From NCBI GenBank assembly GCA_902462495.1, contig CABQCC010000067.1, positions 1-8,273 of the forward strand: 8,273 nucleotides of DNA, in the 5' to 3' direction. The position numbers and the translations under genes are program-made. The notes under the pieces are model-generated. The model was not told the DNA's origin. It saw nothing but the letters and a program-made list of their open reading frames with translations, and did no database searches. Positions 1 to 7,424 of the stretch are shown piece by piece. This stretch comes from an uncultured Eubacterium sp. GTDB lineage: Bacteria > Bacillota > Clostridia > Oscillospirales > Acutalibacteraceae. Each line of letters starts with the position of its first letter. Position 1 is the stretch's first letter.

Positions 1-673
1 GGCATCAAAGGATATTGCTTCGTCAATTCGTTTTTTGGACAATCTCGGTGTTGACACAATCATTGTCGGCAGAGGCGGCGGCTCAATCGAAGATTTGTGG
101 GCGTTCAATACCGAAGAAGTAGCCGATGCGGTATATAATTGCAAAACTCCGATTATTTCCGCTGTCGGTCACGAAACGGATTTTACCATCTGCGATTTTG
201 TTGCGGATTTGCGAGCACCGACTCCGAGTGCAGCGGCAGAACTTGCCGTGCCGGATATAAACAACGAATTTGTCAACCTTCAAGGACTTGAAATGATGCT
301 TGAAAAAAATATTGAAAGCATTGTTCAAGGCGAGGAAGCAAGACTTGATTATATTATGAAAACATCTCCGCTTGCCGATATTGACAAGCTGTTTGATTTT
401 CATTCTTCAATCATAGAAAATTATCAAAAGACTATCGGTCTTTATTTTGAGAATATTTTAAAGAGCAAGGCATACGATTTACAGAAAAATTCAGCTATGC
501 TTGACGCTCTCAGTCCGCTTGCCGTTATCGGCAGAGGATACACTATAACAGAAAAAGACGGCGCTGTGCTGACCGATGTAAATAATATCAATGTCGGCGA
601 CAGCATTGTAACAAGGCTAAAGAACGGAACATTGGTTTCCGCAATAACAGAGGTTAACGCTGATGGTAACTAA
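1..673 (+). CDS. xseA: Exodeoxyribonuclease VII large subunit, C-terminal part (5' end outside window)
   Basis: This is the catalytic subunit of exonuclease VII, which degrades single-stranded DNA from both ends to short oligonucleotides in repair and recombination. The reading frame is open from base 2 (codon_start 2) and gives 223 residues, roughly the C-terminal half of a protein that usually has 400-450. The TTG at 35-37 lies inside the conserved domain and is not the real start. Family hallmarks are clear: the VGRGGGSIEDLWAFN block (bases about 65-109), followed by AVGHETDFTICDFVADLRA and PTPSAAAE (about 161-241). These belong to the nuclease core. A helical stretch follows, predicted to bind XseB, and then the typical C-terminal block with VIGRGYTI (about 523-546). 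The stop codon lies inside xseB (11-nt overlap), so the two subunits are probably translationally coupled. Identity is secure; the N-terminal OB-fold domain cannot be seen. Confidence 0.96.
   Translation, partial: ASKDIASSIRFLDNLGVDTIIVGRGGGSIEDLWAFNTEEVADAVYNCKTPIISAVGHETDFTICDFVADLRAPTPSAAAELAVPDINNEFVNLQGLEMMLEKNIESIVQGEEARLDYIMKTSPLADIDKLFDFHSSIIENYQKTIGLYFENILKSKAYDLQKNSAMLDALSPLAVIGRGYTITEKDGAVLTDVNNINVGDSIVTRLKNGTLVSAITEVNADGN
649..653 (+). promoter_or_regulatory. Ribosome binding site deciding the xseB start
   Basis: AGAGG lies 9 nt before the ATG at 663, inside the end of xseA. The competing in-frame ATG at 681 has only an A-rich stretch before it, so the site favours the 663 start and the 64-residue product. 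Confidence 0.6.
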
Positions 674-857
674 AAAAGAAATGACATACGAACAGGCAAT
701 TTCCAGACTTGAAGAAATTGTTTCAATATTAGAAAAAAACGAGGTTTCTCTTGATGAAGCTTTGGGACTTTTTGAGGAGGGCACAAGGCTCACTTCATTT
801 TGTGCCGACAAACTCAAAAACGCAAAGGCAAAAATCACAGAGATTAATAAGGAGTAA
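663..857 (+). CDS. xseB: Exodeoxyribonuclease VII small subunit
   Basis: This is the small subunit of exonuclease VII. Several copies bind the helical region of one XseA, and the subunit has no catalytic residues of its own. The 64-residue product matches the family in length (about 60-80) and pattern: YEQAISRLEEIV near residues 9-20, a helical hairpin, then VSLDEALGLFEEG (about 28-40) and a second long helix ending in KLKNAKAKI. It is rich in Glu, Lys and Leu, as expected for a small two-helix protein. The ATG at 663 overlaps the end of xseA by 11 nt in another frame, which suggests translational coupling. The last two codons (aag gag) before the TAA also form the Shine-Dalgarno sequence of ispA. 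An ATG at 681 is an alternative start that would remove six residues before the conserved region. Confidence 0.95.
   Translation: MVTKKEMTYEQAISRLEEIVSILEKNEVSLDEALGLFEEGTRLTSFCADKLKNAKAKITEINKE
849..854 (+). promoter_or_regulatory. Ribosome binding site of ispA embedded in the end of xseB
   Basis: AAGGAG is read both as the last two sense codons of xseB (Lys-Glu) and as a Shine-Dalgarno sequence 6 nt before the ispA ATG at 861. The xseB stop codon falls between the site and that ATG, an arrangement suited to termination-reinitiation. Confidence 0.75.
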
Positions 858-860
858 ATA

Positions 861-1745
861 ATGTTTACAGTTGATTTAGAAAACCAACTTGAGCAGTACA
901 GCAAAGAAGTTTCGCAGAATTTGGTGGAGTTTTTGCCGAATGCAAATGACGGTCAGGCTCAGGTTGTTAAGGCTATGAGATATTCTTTGCTCAACGGCGG
1001 CAAAAGATTAAGACCGATTTTTGTTCTTGAATTTTGCAAGATGTGCGGCGGAGATGTCCAAAAAGCAATGGCGTATGCTTGTGCAATCGAATACATACAT
1101 ACATACTCTCTCATCCACGATGATTTGCCGTGTATGGATGATGACGATATGAGGAGAGGCAATCCGTCTTGCCACAAAATGTATGGCGAGGCTACTGCGC
1201 TTTTGGCAGGTGACGCACTTCTCACCCATGCATTCGAGATTTGCGCAGGTGCAGATTTTGACGACACAAAAAATGCGACTGCTGTCAGCCTTTTGGCACA
1301 GAATGCAGGTGTCGGAGGAATGATTGGCGGTCAGGTTATCGATTTGAAATACGAAGCTTGCGACCCAACCGTTTCAGAAATTTTGACTGTTCACAAATTG
1401 AAAACAGGCGCACTTATTTCGGCGGCTTGCTTGCTCGGTTGCATTGCAGGTGATGCAGATGACGAAAAAATCGCACTTGCTTCAAAATACGCATATCTCA
1501 TCGGCACAGCTTTTCAAATTAAAGATGATTTGCTTGATATTTACGGTGATGAGCAAAAACTCGGCAAGCATATAGGTTCGGATGCAGAAAATGACAAAAC
1601 AACCTATGTTACCCTTGTCGGTGCCGAAAAAGCACAAAAGGATGTTGAAACTCTCACAGCTTCGGCAGTCGAGATTTTGCAGAATTTTGATAACAACGAA
1701 TTTATGGTGGCACTTTCAAATTATCTCACCACCAGAGAAAACTGA
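861..1745 (+). CDS. ispA: Farnesyl diphosphate synthase (short-chain trans-prenyltransferase)
   Basis: This cytosolic enzyme condenses dimethylallyl diphosphate with isopentenyl diphosphate to give geranyl and then farnesyl diphosphate, the precursor of undecaprenyl carrier lipid and other prenyl compounds. The 294-residue length is typical. Visible motifs are GGKRLRP (46-52, diphosphate binding), the first Asp-rich motif DDLPCMD (87-93, bacterial DDxxxxD form) with MRRG after it, the HKLKTG block (178-183), and the second Asp-rich motif KDDLLD (221-226). These aspartates hold the Mg ions. The YSLIHDDLPCMDDDD context is that of the bacterial farnesyl class, though product chain length (C10, C15 or C20) cannot be proved from sequence alone. 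The start follows AAGGAG by 6 nt and lies 3 nt after the xseB stop. Its neighbour dxs supplies the start of the same pathway. A four-copy ATAC repeat lies at 1091-1106, just upstream of the codons for the first Asp-rich motif. Confidence 0.95.
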   Translation: MFTVDLENQLEQYSKEVSQNLVEFLPNANDGQAQVVKAMRYSLLNGGKRLRPIFVLEFCKMCGGDVQKAMAYACAIEYIHTYSLIHDDLPCMDDDDMRRGNPSCHKMYGEATALLAGDALLTHAFEICAGADFDDTKNATAVSLLAQNAGVGGMIGGQVIDLKYEACDPTVSEILTVHKLKTGALISAACLLGCIAGDADDEKIALASKYAYLIGTAFQIKDDLLDIYGDEQKLGKHIGSDAENDKTTYVTLVGAEKAQKDVETLTASAVEILQNFDNNEFMVALSNYLTTREN

Positions 1746-1773
1746 GCACTTCGCTCATAGAAAAGAGTTGAGC
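1743..1773 (+). other. ispA-dxs junction with two mutually exclusive short stem-loops
   Basis: The 30-nt gap between ispA and dxs contains TGAGC (1743-1747, including the ispA stop), GCTCA (1753-1757) and a second TGAGC (1769-1773). The middle copy can pair with either flank, with loops of 5 or 11 nt. The second pairing would enclose the dxs ribosome site (AAAGAG 1762-1767, overlapping GAGTTGA 1765-1771), which is already a poor match to the consensus. The complementarity is directly visible; any role in tuning dxs translation is inference, since 5-bp stems are weak. Confidence 0.3.
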
Positions 1774-1775
1774 TT

Positions 1776-3611
1776 ATGTCGTATCTTGAGAATGTCAATT
1801 CTCCAAAGGATATAAAAAAACTTAATATTGACGAGCTTGACGCACTGTGTGAGGAAATCAGAGAATTGATGATAGAAACCGTGTCAAAAAACGGAGGTCA
1901 TTTGGCATCCAATTTGGGTGCGGTTGAATTGACCGTTGCGATGCACAAGGTCTTTAATTCACCGAGCGACCAATTCGTTTTTGATGTTGGTCATCAGTGC
2001 TATACTCATAAGATACTTACGGGCAGAAAGGACAGCTTTTCCACCTTGCGTACAGAGGGAGGAATCAGCGGATTTACCCGGCCTTGCGAAAGTAATCACG
2101 ATATTTTTTCATCAGGACATTCGTCAACCTCGATTTCAGCCGCTATCGGTCTTGCAAAGGCAAAAACGCTTAATGGCGACAAAGGCAAGGTTATTGCGGT
2201 TATCGGTGACGGTGCGTTGACAGGCGGTCTTGCTTATGAGGCACTCAATAATGCAGGCAATGAGCATAACAATCTTATTGTTATATTAAATGATAATAAT
2301 ATGTCTATAAGTGACAATGTCGGCTCTATGGCAAAGAATTTGAACCATATCCGCATTTCACCAAAATATTTTACTTTTAAATCTAAAATTCAGCACGCAC
2401 TTTCCAGAATGCCGAAAATCGGCGCACAGGTTCAAAGACTGATTACTATAACCAATACAAAAATCAGGAAAATACTTTATCATTCAACAATGTTTGAGGA
2501 TTTGGGCTTTAGATATTACGGACCTATTGACGGTCACGATTTGGAAAGTCTTATTGATGTTTTGACGGTTGCAAAGGCGCATAACAACAGCGTGCTTATT
2601 CATGTCAACACCTTAAAAGGCAAAGGTTATGAGTTCGCCGAAAAAAATCCGTCAAAGTTCCACGGAATCGGAAAATTTGATATTGAAACAGGCGAACTGC
2701 TTTCGTCAGGCGAAAATTATTCTTCTGTTTTCGGCAACTATCTTTGCGAACTTGCAAAGAAAGATAGGAGGATTTGTGCAATAACCGCCGCTATGAGCAC
2801 CGGCACGGGACTTGTTGATTTTTCATATAAGTATCCCGAGAGATTTTTTGATGTAGGTATTGCGGAGGAACACGCCGTGACCTTTTCATCGGGTCTTGCA
2901 AAGAATGGTATGATTCCGTTTTTTGCCGTGTATTCAACATTTCTTCAAAGGTCGTATGACCAACTTGTGCACGATGTTGCAATGCAGGACTTAAAGGTTA
3001 TTTTCGGCATTGACCGTGCAGGTTTTGTCGGCGAGGACGGCGAGAGTCATCAGGGTGTTTTTGACACGGCTTATCTTATGAGCGTGCCAAATCTTTCGGT
3101 GCTTGCTCCGTCATCATTTGATGAACTTCGTGAAATGATGTATCAGGCTGCGTACAGAGAAAATCACGCTGTCGCAATTCGCTATCCGAGAGGCGGTCAA
3201 GGCAAAATTATTGACGGCTACAAATACGAGCGTGCGGATTTTGACACTTTCGGTGATACCGATGCAGAAAAATGTGTTGTCAGCTACGGCAAGGAATTTT
3301 TGAATGTTTATGATGCACTCGGCGAACTTGACAATACGTTTGCAATAAAACTCAATAGAATTAAACCTATCAATCCGAATGTGCTTGACCTCTTGAAGAA
3401 TGTCAAAACCGTCTTTTTCTTTGAAGAAGGCATAAAGTCAGGCGGTGTAGGTGAGTGCTTCGGCTCAATGCTTGCAGAAAGTGATGTAACGGCAAAATTC
3501 CGCCACATCTGTATTGAGGATGAATTCATCAAGCAGGCAAGCGTTGACAGTCAGTTGAAAAAATACAGACTCGACAGGGAGTCAATAATTGATATAGTAA
3601 ATCAGGATTAA
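1776..3611 (+). CDS. dxs: 1-deoxy-D-xylulose-5-phosphate synthase
   Basis: This thiamine-diphosphate enzyme condenses pyruvate and glyceraldehyde 3-phosphate, releasing CO2, to make 1-deoxy-D-xylulose 5-phosphate, the entry step of the MEP pathway and a branch to thiamine and pyridoxal. It has 611 residues, against about 620 in the family, and all three transketolase-like domains are present. Visible landmarks are GGHLASNLGAVELT (40-53, His42), DVGHQCYTHKILTGR (70-84), GHSSTSIS (114-121), the ThDP/Mg motif GDGALTGG (144-151) continuing to NDNNMSIS (172-179), KFHGIGKFD (294-302), the catalytic Glu365 in GIAEEHAV, the YSTFLQRSYDQ block (386-396), DRAG (413-416) and ESHQGVFD (423-430). The C-terminal domain keeps KPINPNVLDLL and the FFEEGIKSGGVGE segment (548-560). 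The ATG at 1776 has only a weak Shine-Dalgarno match. It is separated from tlyA by 2 nt. Confidence 0.97.
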   Translation: MSYLENVNSPKDIKKLNIDELDALCEEIRELMIETVSKNGGHLASNLGAVELTVAMHKVFNSPSDQFVFDVGHQCYTHKILTGRKDSFSTLRTEGGISGFTRPCESNHDIFSSGHSSTSISAAIGLAKAKTLNGDKGKVIAVIGDGALTGGLAYEALNNAGNEHNNLIVILNDNNMSISDNVGSMAKNLNHIRISPKYFTFKSKIQHALSRMPKIGAQVQRLITITNTKIRKILYHSTMFEDLGFRYYGPIDGHDLESLIDVLTVAKAHNNSVLIHVNTLKGKGYEFAEKNPSKFHGIGKFDIETGELLSSGENYSSVFGNYLCELAKKDRRICAITAAMSTGTGLVDFSYKYPERFFDVGIAEEHAVTFSSGLAKNGMIPFFAVYSTFLQRSYDQLVHDVAMQDLKVIFGIDRAGFVGEDGESHQGVFDTAYLMSVPNLSVLAPSSFDELREMMYQAAYRENHAVAIRYPRGGQGKIIDGYKYERADFDTFGDTDAEKCVVSYGKEFLNVYDALGELDNTFAIKLNRIKPINPNVLDLLKNVKTVFFFEEGIKSGGVGECFGSMLAESDVTAKFRHICIEDEFIKQASVDSQLKKYRLDRESIIDIVNQD

Positions 3612-3613
3612 TT

Positions 3614-4423
3614 ATGCAAAAGAAAACAAGACTTGATGTTGCCGTATTTGAGCAGGGCTATGCTCCGAGCAGAGAAAAAGCCAAGGCTATAATTATGGCA
3701 GGTATAGTATATGTAAACAATCAAAAGGTGGACAAGGCAGGCTTTGAACTCAAAGAGGGCGATGTTCTTGAAGTCAGAGGCAAAACGCTTCAGTATGTGT
3801 CACGAGGCGGTTTAAAACTCGAAAAGGCTATGCAGAAATTTCCTATAACCCTTGATGGCAAGGTTTGTATGGATGTCGGCGCTTCAACAGGCGGCTTTAC
3901 CGATTGTATGCTCCAAAACGGTGCCGTAAAGGTTTATTCCGTTGATGTCGGTTACGGTCAACTTGCGTGGAAGCTTCGCACAGATGAACGAGTTGTCAAC
4001 CTTGAACGAACAAATTTCAGATATGCAACCCGTGAACAAATCCCCGATGAAGTGGATTTTGCATCGGTTGATGTATCGTTTATCTCTCTCAAACATATTT
4101 TGCCGAATTTGAACACGCTTCTTGCATCGGACGGACAGGCAGTTTGCCTTATTAAACCGCAGTTTGAGGCAGGCAAGGAAAAAGTCGGCAAAAAGGGCGT
4201 TGTCAGAGATTTGAATGTTCATCTTGAAGTTGTAGAAAATGTAATCAATCTTGCTCTTGAAAACGGCTTTAGCGTTATGGGACTCCAGTTTTCTCCAATC
4301 AAAGGCCCTGAGGGCAACATTGAATATTTGATTTATCTCAACAAGTCGCAAGAACCTGTTGTTTCGGATGATGTAAACGCAAAAGAACTTGTAAATATGT
4401 CACACACAGAACTTGATAAGTAG
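3614..4423 (+). CDS. tlyA: TlyA family rRNA (cytidine-2'-O)-methyltransferase
   Basis: The product is an SAM-dependent 2'-O-methyltransferase of the TlyA/YqxC family, which modifies cytidines at the ribosomal subunit interface. Family members are often mislabelled 'hemolysin'. In mycobacteria the targets are 16S C1409 and 23S C1920, and loss gives capreomycin resistance. The 269 residues comprise an N-terminal S4 RNA-binding domain (about 5-60: RLDVAVFEQG, SREKAKAIIMAG, VYVNNQKV), a linker leading into SRGGLKL (63-69), then a Rossmann methyltransferase with the SAM motif DVGASTGGFTDC (87-98), DVGYGQL (111-117), DVSFISL (153-159), KPQFE (181-185), KGVVRD (194-199) and SPIKGPEGNIEYL (227-239). 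Lys68, Asp153, Lys181 and Glu237 match the K-D-K-E tetrad of the family. AGGA at 3604-3607 precedes the ATG, 2 nt after the dxs stop. Whether it modifies one or both rRNAs cannot be read from the sequence. Confidence 0.95.
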   Translation: MQKKTRLDVAVFEQGYAPSREKAKAIIMAGIVYVNNQKVDKAGFELKEGDVLEVRGKTLQYVSRGGLKLEKAMQKFPITLDGKVCMDVGASTGGFTDCMLQNGAVKVYSVDVGYGQLAWKLRTDERVVNLERTNFRYATREQIPDEVDFASVDVSFISLKHILPNLNTLLASDGQAVCLIKPQFEAGKEKVGKKGVVRDLNVHLEVVENVINLALENGFSVMGLQFSPIKGPEGNIEYLIYLNKSQEPVVSDDVNAKELVNMSHTELDK

Positions 4424-4428
4424 GTGAG
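4422..4428 (+). promoter_or_regulatory. Ribosome binding site of nadK overlapping the tlyA stop codon
   Basis: AGGTGAG, whose first six bases complement the 16S 3' end perfectly, begins inside the TAG of tlyA (4421-4423) and ends 3 nt before the nadK ATG at 4432. It indicates tight coupling of tlyA and nadK. Confidence 0.65.
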
Positions 4429-4431
4429 AAA

Positions 4432-5295
4432 ATGAAAATTGCGATTTTTCCTAATGTATATAATAAGGATGTTTCCAAACTGACCGACCAAATTGTCGCA
4501 GTCCTTTTTCAACTCGGTATTCAGGTTGAAATTGCAAAATGCAACAAGGATATTGAGGACATTTCAAAGCCTCTTTTTGCCAACCAGGAAGAACTTATCA
4601 AAAGAAATGATATTATGATTGCTGTCGGCGGTGACGGAACAACGCTTAATATTGCAAAATCATCTGCATTGCATGACAAACTGACTCTTGGCATAAACGC
4701 AGGCAGACTCGGTTTTATGAGCGGACTCGAAAGAGATGAACTTGCCCTTTTAAAATGTCTTTCAACCGGCGATTATGAGGTTGAAGAGCGTATGATGATT
4801 CGTGCGGTTGTCACCGATAAAAACGGCGTGCAAAGTGAATATCAATGCCTTAATGATGCTGTTATTTCAAGAGGCGATCTTGCAAGACTTATTGATATTT
4901 CCGTTATGTGCGGCGGCAGACTTGTGTCGGATAATAGGGCTGACGGAATGATTTTTTCAACTCCGACAGGTTCAACCGCATATTCAATGGCAGCAGGCGG
5001 ACCTGTTGTCAGCCCGGATAATTCATGCGTTGTGGCAACTCCGATTTGCCCACATTCATTAATCAATCGAAGTATTGTTTTTTCACCTGATAAAACACTT
5101 GAAATTTCCGTGATTAACGATAGGAATAACAATGCTTATCTCTCGATAGACGGCAAGGAGTCCATTCCTATTGATGAGGAAACAAAAATCACTATTTCAA
5201 AATCGTCTTATACAGCTAAGCTGATTAAGATTAAACCCGATAATTTTTACGAAATTCTCAATAAAAAATTGCTCGAAAGGAGAATTTTACCTTGA
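4432..5295 (+). CDS. nadK: NAD kinase (ATP- or polyphosphate-dependent)
   Basis: The enzyme phosphorylates the 2'-OH of NAD to make NADP, the only known route to NADP, which the reductive steps of the MEP pathway and other biosynthesis need. The 287-residue length is normal. Landmarks are the nucleotide motif GGDGTTL (66-72), NAGRLGFM (89-96), an LNDAVISRG segment (140-148) where the family's Asn-Glu pair reads Asn-Asp (141-142), and the signature DGMIFSTPTGSTAYSMAAGG (171-190). After it come ICPHSL (205-210) and SIDGKESIPI (238-247) in the beta-rich C-terminal domain. The Glu-to-Asp change is conservative and the enzyme should be active. It follows tlyA after 8 nt and overlaps argR by 4 nt (TTGA). 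nadK at this place in the cluster fits Clostridia; Bacillus keeps it elsewhere. Confidence 0.96.
   Translation: MKIAIFPNVYNKDVSKLTDQIVAVLFQLGIQVEIAKCNKDIEDISKPLFANQEELIKRNDIMIAVGGDGTTLNIAKSSALHDKLTLGINAGRLGFMSGLERDELALLKCLSTGDYEVEERMMIRAVVTDKNGVQSEYQCLNDAVISRGDLARLIDISVMCGGRLVSDNRADGMIFSTPTGSTAYSMAAGGPVVSPDNSCVVATPICPHSLINRSIVFSPDKTLEISVINDRNNNAYLSIDGKESIPIDEETKITISKSSYTAKLIKIKPDNFYEILNKKLLERRILP
5276..5283 (+). promoter_or_regulatory. Strong ribosome binding site for the TTG start of argR
   Basis: AAAGGAGA inside the end of nadK lies 8 nt before the TTG at 5292. No ATG lies nearby in frame before the conserved DNA-binding domain, so this site is the main evidence for the TTG start. Confidence 0.8.
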
Positions 5296-5744
5296 AAAAA
5301 AGAAGACAGGCAAAAATTATAGAGCTTATTACACAAAATGAGATTGAAACGCAAGAGGAACTTCAGGATATGCTCAACAGCTTCGGTTTTGAAGTTACTC
5401 AAGCAACCATATCCCGTGATATAAAGGAACTCCGACTTGTAAAGGAGTTGTCATCAAAGGGCAGATATGTCTATTCAACAGGCAAAAAAAGTGCCGATAA
5501 TATTGCTCACAGAGTCGGCGGAATTTTTAACGAAACAATTATCAGCATTGATTTTGCAATGAATATTATTGTAATCAAATGCTTTTCAGGTATGGCAAAT
5601 GCCGCCTGTGCCGCAATTGATTCAATGAACCACGGTGAAATCCTCGGCACTATTGCAGGTGACGATACTATTTTTATTCTTTGCAGAAGCGAGGAAATTG
5701 CTTCACAGTTTACAGACAAATTGAGGGCTATGTTAAATGCTTAA
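5292..5744 (+). CDS. argR: Arginine repressor
   Basis: This is the arginine-responsive DNA-binding regulator of the ArgR/AhrC family. As a hexamer with bound L-arginine it represses arginine biosynthesis genes and, in Firmicutes, can activate catabolic ones. The length of 150 residues is exactly typical. The N-terminal winged helix-turn-helix (about 3-65) carries the recognition-helix signature QATISRDIKELRLVK (37-51, with Ser41-Arg42). The C-terminal oligomerisation and arginine-binding domain (about 75-150) has NAACAAIDSM (103-112) and the hallmark GTIAGDDTIFIL (119-130, Asp124-Asp125 contacting arginine). The start is TTG, overlapping the nadK stop as TTGA, and is supported by a strong Shine-Dalgarno sequence. 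argR overlaps recN by 8 nt; the argR-recN pair is conserved widely in Firmicutes. No convincing ARG box was found in the visible gaps, so any autoregulation would act upstream of this window. Confidence 0.96.
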   Translation: MKKRRQAKIIELITQNEIETQEELQDMLNSFGFEVTQATISRDIKELRLVKELSSKGRYVYSTGKKSADNIAHRVGGIFNETIISIDFAMNIIVIKCFSGMANAACAAIDSMNHGEILGTIAGDDTIFILCRSEEIASQFTDKLRAMLNA

Positions 5745-7407
5745 AACTTTGAGTATCGAAAATATTGCTGTTATCGAAAAGGCAGAAATAGAATTTTCAA
5801 ACGGCTTCAATGTCCTGACCGGTGAAACCGGTGCGGGTAAATCCATTGTTGTCGATTCTATCAATGCAATTTTAGGTGAGCGAACATCAAAAGAACTTGT
5901 CCGTGCGGGCAGCCAAAACGCTCTTGTCACAGCATATTTTGAAGATATAAACAAAGAAGTTGAACAAAAACTTAATGAATTTGACCTGCCTTGTGATGAT
6001 GACGGTGCTCTTGTTCTTTCAAGAAAAATCTCCGCACAGGGCAAATCAACTTGCAGGATTAACGGCAGCGTTTGCACCGTTTCAATGCTCAAAGAGGTTG
6101 GCAATCTTCTTGTCAATATCCATGGCCAGCACGACAGTCAAACCTTGCTTAATGCCGATTATCACTATAAATTTGTTGATATGTACGGCTCTCTTGACGG
6201 TATTCTTGATGAATATAAGCAGTCGTTTAGACAGCTTTTGTCGGTCAGAAAGCAGTTGAAGGCTTTGACCTTGGACGCTGATGAACGAGACAGACAGATT
6301 GAACTTTTGGATTATCAAATCAAGGAACTTTCCGATGCCGAAATTAAGGTTGGTGAATGGGACGAACTCAAAAAACGCAAAAATATTATTTTGAATTCTC
6401 AAACTCTTTTGCAGTCGCTCAATTCTGCATTATCGGCGTTTAACGGCAGTGATGAGTATTCCGGTATTTCAACTTTGCTTTCAACAGCGGTTAAGGAAAT
6501 CGGCTCTGTTTCGGATGTTGACAGCGATATAAAGAATGTTTACGACAAGGCGGAAGCGCTCAATGACAGCGTAGAGGTTGTAAAAGATGCCTTGCTTGAT
6601 AAGATTAACAGCATTGAATTTGAACCCGAAGAACTTAACAGAATAGAAGAACGGCTTGATTTGTACTATACTTTTTCAAATAAGTATGGCGAAACCGAAC
6701 AAGATATGCTATACTATCTTGATGAAGCTGTAAAAAAACGAACAGCGTTTGAAAACTCCGAGGAGGAACTTGAAAAACTTAATGTTCGGTATGACGAGAT
6801 TTTTAATCAAACCGTTGCACTTGCACAAAAACTTACCGATTTGAGAAAATCAACGGCTGAAAAGCTTGGAAACGAAATTTGCAAACAACTTGAATTTTTG
6901 GATATGCCTAAAATTAAGTTTACTACTTCGTTCGAAAAGGGCAATTTGTCGGCTAACGGCTGGGATAAGATTGAATTCCTTATTGCAACCAATGTCGGTG
7001 AAGCGGCAAAGCCTCTTTCAAAAATCGCTTCGGGTGGTGAACTTTCAAGAATCATGCTTGCCATCAAGAGTATTATTGCTCAAAAAGACAGCATCGACAC
7101 TCTGATTTTTGACGAGATTGATACGGGCGTCAGCGGTAAGGCGAGCAGAAAAATCGGCTTAAAATTGAAAGAACTCGGTGCATTCACACAGGTTATTTGT
7201 GTCACTCATTCCGCACAGATTGCTTCTGTCGCCGACAGTCATTTTCTTATTGAAAAGAATGTAGAAAACGATAGGACATATACCAATGTCACCGTTCTTG
7301 ATTATGACGGCAGAAAGAACGAACTTGCAAGAATTATGGGCGGTATAAATGCTACCGAATCATTGCTGAAATCGGCGGAGGAATTGCTTAATAATTATGG
7401 GAATTAA
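5737..7407 (+). CDS. recN: DNA repair protein RecN (SMC-like ATPase)
   Basis: RecN is an SMC-related ATPase recruited early to double-strand breaks, where it helps hold or bring DNA ends together for RecA-dependent repair. The 556-residue product has full family length (E. coli about 553). The N-terminal half-ATPase carries Walker A GETGAGKS (29-36) and the conserved HGQHDSQ (129-135). A helical, Glu/Lys/Leu-rich arm spans about 150-375 and corresponds to the shortened coiled coil. The C-terminal half-ATPase has the ABC signature ASGGELSR (431-438), Walker B TLIFDEIDTGVSG (455-467) and the switch histidine in CVTHSAQIA (488-496). The ATG at 5737 overlaps the end of argR by 8 nt and has GAGGG (5723-5727) 9 nt upstream, inside argR. 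All motifs are intact and the gene looks functional. It is the last gene of the tightly packed cluster; an 87-nt gap follows. Confidence 0.97.
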   Translation: MLKTLSIENIAVIEKAEIEFSNGFNVLTGETGAGKSIVVDSINAILGERTSKELVRAGSQNALVTAYFEDINKEVEQKLNEFDLPCDDDGALVLSRKISAQGKSTCRINGSVCTVSMLKEVGNLLVNIHGQHDSQTLLNADYHYKFVDMYGSLDGILDEYKQSFRQLLSVRKQLKALTLDADERDRQIELLDYQIKELSDAEIKVGEWDELKKRKNIILNSQTLLQSLNSALSAFNGSDEYSGISTLLSTAVKEIGSVSDVDSDIKNVYDKAEALNDSVEVVKDALLDKINSIEFEPEELNRIEERLDLYYTFSNKYGETEQDMLYYLDEAVKKRTAFENSEEELEKLNVRYDEIFNQTVALAQKLTDLRKSTAEKLGNEICKQLEFLDMPKIKFTTSFEKGNLSANGWDKIEFLIATNVGEAAKPLSKIASGGELSRIMLAIKSIIAQKDSIDTLIFDEIDTGVSGKASRKIGLKLKELGAFTQVICVTHSAQIASVADSHFLIEKNVENDRTYTNVTVLDYDGRKNELARIMGGINATESLLKSAEELLNNYGN

Positions 7408-7424
7408 TGTGGAGCAAAAGGTAA

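Noticed and set aside
51..56. TTGACA hexamer as a -35 promoter element
   Set aside because: It is inside the conserved xseA coding sequence and no convincing -10 box lies at 16-18 nt downstream.
83..403. 106-codon minus-strand open frame opposite xseA
   Set aside because: It lies fully over conserved XseA motifs on the other strand, with no support as a separate gene.
2280..2320. AT-rich patch inside dxs as an internal promoter
   Set aside because: It encodes the invariant LNDNNMSIS ThDP-binding segment, and no gene starts nearby.
3884..4351. 155-codon open frame on the minus strand opposite tlyA
   Set aside because: It lies wholly inside a well-conserved methyltransferase gene, has no recognisable motif, and its composition is what the opposite strand of that gene produces.
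5733..6116. 127-codon minus-strand open frame opposite the start of recN
   Set aside because: It mirrors the RecN Walker A region and has no family features; it is a shadow of the real gene.
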